Assembly (NCBI GenBank): GCA_937957815.1
Contig: CALFXN010000419.1
Coordinates: forward strand, 1 to 16,018
DNA length: 16,018 bases
Reading direction: 5' to 3'
From: an uncultured Synergistales bacterium
GTDB lineage: Bacteria; Synergistota; Synergistia; Synergistales; Aminobacteriaceae
Shown here: in pieces, positions 13,068 to 16,018 of the stretch
How the letters are laid out: every line of letters begins with the position of its first letter
Numbering within the stretch: the stretch's first letter is position 1
Translations under genes and position numbers: made by a program
The notes under the pieces: generated by a model
Databases searched by the model: none
Seen by the model: only the letters and a program-made list of their open reading frames with translations
Told to the model about the DNA's origin: nothing

Positions 13068-14066
13068 GTGAGGAGCGACATTCTGTCGCCGTTGTGGCAT
13101 CCGGCTCTCAGCGCCGCATGGATCCTTGATTGGGACGGTGTTCTGGCCGACACGAAACTGAACTTTCTTCCCTTCCGGCAGAAGTATTTCGGGGGACGTC
13201 AGGTTGCGATCCTCGAGGAGCTGAAAAATCTCCCCCGGGACCTTCGAGAGCAGGCGATCGACGACATGTGCACGATCGAGATGGAAGGGGCGGAACGGGC
13301 GACTCCCGTGGAAGGGGCGATCGATCTCGTCTCGTGGCTCGGACGCGAGCGTATCCCCTGGGCGATCGTCTCGCGAAATTGTCGGGATTCCATCGATTAC
13401 GCGGCCGGGAGGATGGGGTTCGAACTTCCGGAGGTCGTCATGAGTCGCGAATCCGGTCCGATCAAACCGGATCCCGAGGCGCTCTGGAAGGCCGCTTCCC
13501 TTATAGGGACGAAGCCCGGGCGGTGTGTGATGGTCGGTGATTTCGTCTACGATCTCGTCGGGGCACGACGCGCGGGAATGCGGGCGGTTCTCGTCGAGCG
13601 TCCGGGCGCCGCGTATGCGCATTGGGCGGATATCGCCTACGACAGTGTTCGCGATCTCGTCGCTTCCCTCGGACATCCGGAACCGTGTATCCCATGGGAG
13701 TACGCGACCGTCGAGCGCGACAAGGGACGAAACTGGCTGCTTGCCCTGCGCGGTGTCACCGCGGCGCTCGATCCGGGCGATCCCGGCATCGTCCGGGTCA
13801 TGCTCGAGGCGGCCTCCCTTGGAGTTCTCTTTTTCGAGGTCGCACGTGATGGAATCTTCGGACCGGAACACTTCCGCTCATCTCCTGTATGTCCCCCTTC
13901 CCGTCTCGGAGAGCCGCTTGCGGAGGCCCTCGGGGCGATCCTGCGAAACGGTTTCCCGATGGCGACAGTGTCCGAAGGAACGGGAGGAGTTCCTGTATCC
14001 TCTTCGGGGGAGGGCGTCGAGAGAATTCTGGAGGAAGCGGTCTCGTGGAGCGGATTGAAGGTCTGA
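13068..14066 (+). CDS. HAD-superfamily hydrolase with unassigned C-terminal domain
   Basis: The protein has 332 residues. The HAD core (about 15-200) shows motif I DWDGVLADT (nucleophile D21, acid D23), motif II at S102 in VSRN, motif III K133 in IKPDPEAL, and motif IV GDFVYD (D158, D162). This points to a cytosolic Mg-dependent phosphatase or phosphoglycolate-phosphatase-like enzyme; the substrate is not predictable. Residues 205-332 form an extra domain not usual in simple HAD phosphatases (PWEYATVERDKGRNWLLAL onward), without a motif that I recognise. GTG 13068 is preceded by AGGGGAGG (13053-13060); the longer frame from 12945 would run through the 6S RNA. There is no room for a promoter between the 6S terminator and the binding site. 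The end overlaps rarA by 22 bases. Confidence 0.88.
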   Translation: MRSDILSPLWHPALSAAWILDWDGVLADTKLNFLPFRQKYFGGRQVAILEELKNLPRDLREQAIDDMCTIEMEGAERATPVEGAIDLVSWLGRERIPWAIVSRNCRDSIDYAAGRMGFELPEVVMSRESGPIKPDPEALWKAASLIGTKPGRCVMVGDFVYDLVGARRAGMRAVLVERPGAAYAHWADIAYDSVRDLVASLGHPEPCIPWEYATVERDKGRNWLLALRGVTAALDPGDPGIVRVMLEAASLGVLFFEVARDGIFGPEHFRSSPVCPPSRLGEPLAEALGAILRNGFPMATVSEGTGGVPVSSSGEGVERILEEAVSWSGLKV

Positions 14067-15343
14067 TTCCCGAAAGCCCCCTTGCGGACAGGATGCGTCC
14101 GCGAACGATGGACGAATTCGCGGGGCAGCAACATCTGCTCGCGCCCGGGGCTCCGCTTCGGGTGCTGCTCGAGGGAAGCCGCGTCCCGAGCTGTATTCTG
14201 TACGGTCCTCCCGGAGTCGGCAAGACGACGCTCGTGCGGCTGATGGCGTCCGTGACCGAAAGATCGCTGCTCGAGATCAACGCCGTAACCGCCAAAGTCG
14301 CAGAACTTCGGGATCTCGTCGAGGAGGCGAAACGCCTCAAGTCGATGGCGGGCGGACTCACGGCGATCGCATTCGTGGACGAGCTATACCATTTCAACAG
14401 GAGCCAGCAGAATGTTCTGCTCCCGTCGGTCGAACGGGGAGATATCATCCTCGTTGGAACGACGACGGAAAATCCATGGATCGAAATCAATAAGACGCTG
14501 CTCTCGCGAATGGTGATCTTCGAACTGCATCCTCTCGGGGAGAGCGACATCGTGAAGCTGCTCCGGCGGGCGATGACCGATCCGAGGGGGCTCGGACGAC
14601 TGAGCCTCGAGACAGACGAGGATGTGCTCTCGTTCATCGCGGGGGCTTCGGGTGGCGATGCCAGGCAGGCACTGACACGCCTCGAAGTCATCGCGTCGAG
14701 TGTCGCGCTCACGGGGGCTTCGAGGTTCACGCGCGAGGCCGCAATGAGGCTTCTTCCCACGGCGAGCACGCGATACGACAAAAACGCCGACGATCACTAC
14801 ACGATCATATCGGCGCTCATCAAGAGTATGCGAGGATCGGATCCCGACGCCGCAGTCTACTGGCTCGCACGGATGGTCGAGGGGGGCGAGGACGTCCGGT
14901 TCATCGCGCGGAGACTCGTTATCTTCGCGGCGGAAGACGTCGGGCTCGCGGATCCCGAAGCGCTTCGGGTAGCGGCCGCTGCGGCGTACGCGGCCGATTT
15001 CACGGGGTATCCCGAGGCGAGAATCATCCTTTCCGAAGCCGTTCTGTATCTCGCGACCGCTCCAAAAAGCAACAGCGCTTATTTGGCGATTTCGGCGGCG
15101 CAGGAAGCGATACGCACAGGTGACGTACAGCGTGTTCCGGATCACCTGAATCCGCACGGGAGCGGATACAGATATCCTCACGACGACCCGAGGCACTGGG
15201 TTCCGCAACAGTACATGACGAAACCAGGACGTTTCTACTTCCCTTGCCGGAACGAACGGGAAGCCCGTATTCTCGCGCGGATGCAGCGTTTCTGGAAGCG
15301 ATTCCGCGACGACGGGCAGGCGTCCGGACAGGGCGATCAGTGA
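14045..15343 (+). CDS. rarA: Replication-associated recombination protein A (AAA+ ATPase)
   Basis: The protein has 432 residues, close to the usual 430-450. Family signs are the start PLADRMRPRTMDEFAGQQHL, Walker A GPPGVGKTT (54-62), Walker B AFVDELYHFNRSQQ (D112, E113), sensor GTTTENP (138-144), the arginine finger region LLSRMVIFEL, and the C-terminal lines NPHGSGYRYPHDDP and YFPCRNEREARIL. RarA (MgsA) is a clamp-loader-like ATPase acting at stalled replication forks and interacting with SSB. Walker B is usually followed by IHRF; here LYHF occurs. GTG 14045 has GGAGGAA at 14030-14036. It overlaps the end of the HAD gene, so the two are co-translated. The stop overlaps the stop of the convergent YdcF-like gene by seven bases. 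Confidence 0.97.
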   Translation: MERIEGLIPESPLADRMRPRTMDEFAGQQHLLAPGAPLRVLLEGSRVPSCILYGPPGVGKTTLVRLMASVTERSLLEINAVTAKVAELRDLVEEAKRLKSMAGGLTAIAFVDELYHFNRSQQNVLLPSVERGDIILVGTTTENPWIEINKTLLSRMVIFELHPLGESDIVKLLRRAMTDPRGLGRLSLETDEDVLSFIAGASGGDARQALTRLEVIASSVALTGASRFTREAAMRLLPTASTRYDKNADDHYTIISALIKSMRGSDPDAAVYWLARMVEGGEDVRFIARRLVIFAAEDVGLADPEALRVAAAAAYAADFTGYPEARIILSEAVLYLATAPKSNSAYLAISAAQEAIRTGDVQRVPDHLNPHGSGYRYPHDDPRHWVPQQYMTKPGRFYFPCRNEREARILARMQRFWKRFRDDGQASGQGDQ

Positions 15344-16018
15344 CGGAAGAAGCGGTACGCGAAGAGGCCGATGTATTCCCGGAGCGCCACGGATGTATTG
15401 TAAAGGCCGCCGGGTGACGGGATCCAGTTCGTTGCGGAGGGGCGCCCCGGCTCCGATTTTCGCAGTGCGGGCCATACGTGGATCCGGAGACCGGGCAGGA
15501 GGCGCGTCGCGCAATAGAGCGCCCGGGGAATATGGTATGCGGATGTGACGAGGACGACGTCCGTGAATCCGCCCTTCCTGATCTCCGGCGCGACGGATCC
15601 GAGGTTTTCCCATGTCGTTCGAGATGCGCCCTCGACCGTAATGTCGACCCCGCCCCCGAGTCGTTCCGCCGTAGAGAGGACCATGTTCCTGATGCCGTCC
15701 GCCTTCGTGCGTTCGGGGTATCCGCCGGAGTAGATCAGTGGCCATCCGTGTTTCCGGGCGAGAAGGAGTCCTTCGAGAAAACGAACGAGCGTCTCCGGTT
15801 CCATCTGCGGCACGGGGGAATCCGGAGCTATCCGGATCCCCCCGGCGAGTACGAGGACCGCAGACGATGCCGTTTTGCCGGGGATCGTACGCTCGACCGA
15901 TTCAAGCGGCGTGAGCAGGAGATCCGACACGGCGGGAGTCGACAAAAGAGCCAGACATGACACGACGAGGATCCCGAATGCCGCAATGCCCCGATTTCCG
16001 CGACGTGACAGAAGAGAC
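15337..16018 (-). CDS. YdcF/ElyC-type (DUF218) membrane protein, 5' end beyond window
   Basis: The frame stays open to the right edge, so the true start lies outside. The part visible begins with a basic segment and a membrane helix (GIAAFGILVVSCLALL). The GTG at 15963 lies inside that helix and is not the start. The DUF218 core follows with SAVLVLAGG, LIYSGGYPERTKAD, EGASRTTWENL and VVLVTSAYHIPRA, then a C-terminal NTSVALREYIGLFAYRFF. These Gly-Gly, Glu-x3-Thr and His-x-Pro-Arg-Ala elements are the family's hallmarks. ElyC-like members take part in envelope or peptidoglycan lipid-carrier metabolism; the reaction is not established. It converges on rarA with no terminator in between. Confidence 0.88.
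   Translation of the reverse strand, partial: SLLSRRGNRGIAAFGILVVSCLALLSTPAVSDLLLTPLESVERTIPGKTASSAVLVLAGGIRIAPDSPVPQMEPETLVRFLEGLLLARKHGWPLIYSGGYPERTKADGIRNMVLSTAERLGGGVDITVEGASRTTWENLGSVAPEIRKGGFTDVVLVTSAYHIPRALYCATRLLPGLRIHVWPALRKSEPGRPSATNWIPSPGGLYNTSVALREYIGLFAYRFFRH

Noticed and set aside
14384..15745. 453-residue minus-strand frame opposite rarA
   Set aside because: Shadow produced by high GC; it crosses the ends of two genuine genes and shows no motif.

Overview
The window is GC-rich bacterial chromosome with densely packed genes, strong AGGAGG-type ribosome binding sites and frequent GTG starts. An ExbB/TolQ-type proton channel points to a diderm. The mix of families (YchF, an uridine-kinase-like nucleoside kinase, a WbpM/CapD-type dehydratase, a SYLF protein, a flavoredoxin-like remnant, 6S RNA close to rarA) would suit a Synergistota-like anaerobe. 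That lineage guess is inference from gene content only.

Left part (1-3.95 kb): a minus-strand pair, a GntR/FCD regulator overlapping an ExbB/TolQ gene that leaves the window, diverges from a plus-strand pair, a nucleoside kinase overlapping a short LacI-type regulator. A promoter and a 55-residue protein built from two diverged 26-residue repeats follow. Middle (4-8.9 kb): a membrane PAS protein with a degenerate GGDEF domain diverges from ychF across a shared palindromic -10 element. Next come a conserved-looking 145-residue unknown and a membrane-bound nucleotide-sugar 4,6-dehydratase. From 8.9 to 11.2 kb: an exported SYLF lipid-binding protein diverges from a TPR protein / HATPase pair.

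Region 11.2-12.8 kb is a decay zone. It holds a flavin-reductase (flavoredoxin-like) pseudogene with a one-base slip and an internal deletion, an 11-bp palindrome nested in a larger inverted repeat, a bidirectional terminator, an rsgA remnant lacking its OB-fold and one zinc ligand, and directly upstream a roughly 42% GC segment that may encode the N-terminal part of a tyrosine recombinase.

Right part (12.8-16.0 kb): a 6S RNA gene that open-reading-frame analysis does not show, with an extended -10 promoter, an internally consistent closing stem and a strong intrinsic terminator. The terminator directly abuts the ribosome binding site of a HAD-family phosphatase-like gene, which overlaps rarA. 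A YdcF/DUF218 membrane protein converges on rarA and runs off the right edge. I found no CRISPR array, tRNA, rRNA or intact insertion sequence. The most rewarding items are the 6S RNA and its abutting terminator, the recombinase/rsgA scar, the two-repeat small protein, and several palindromic regulatory candidates.
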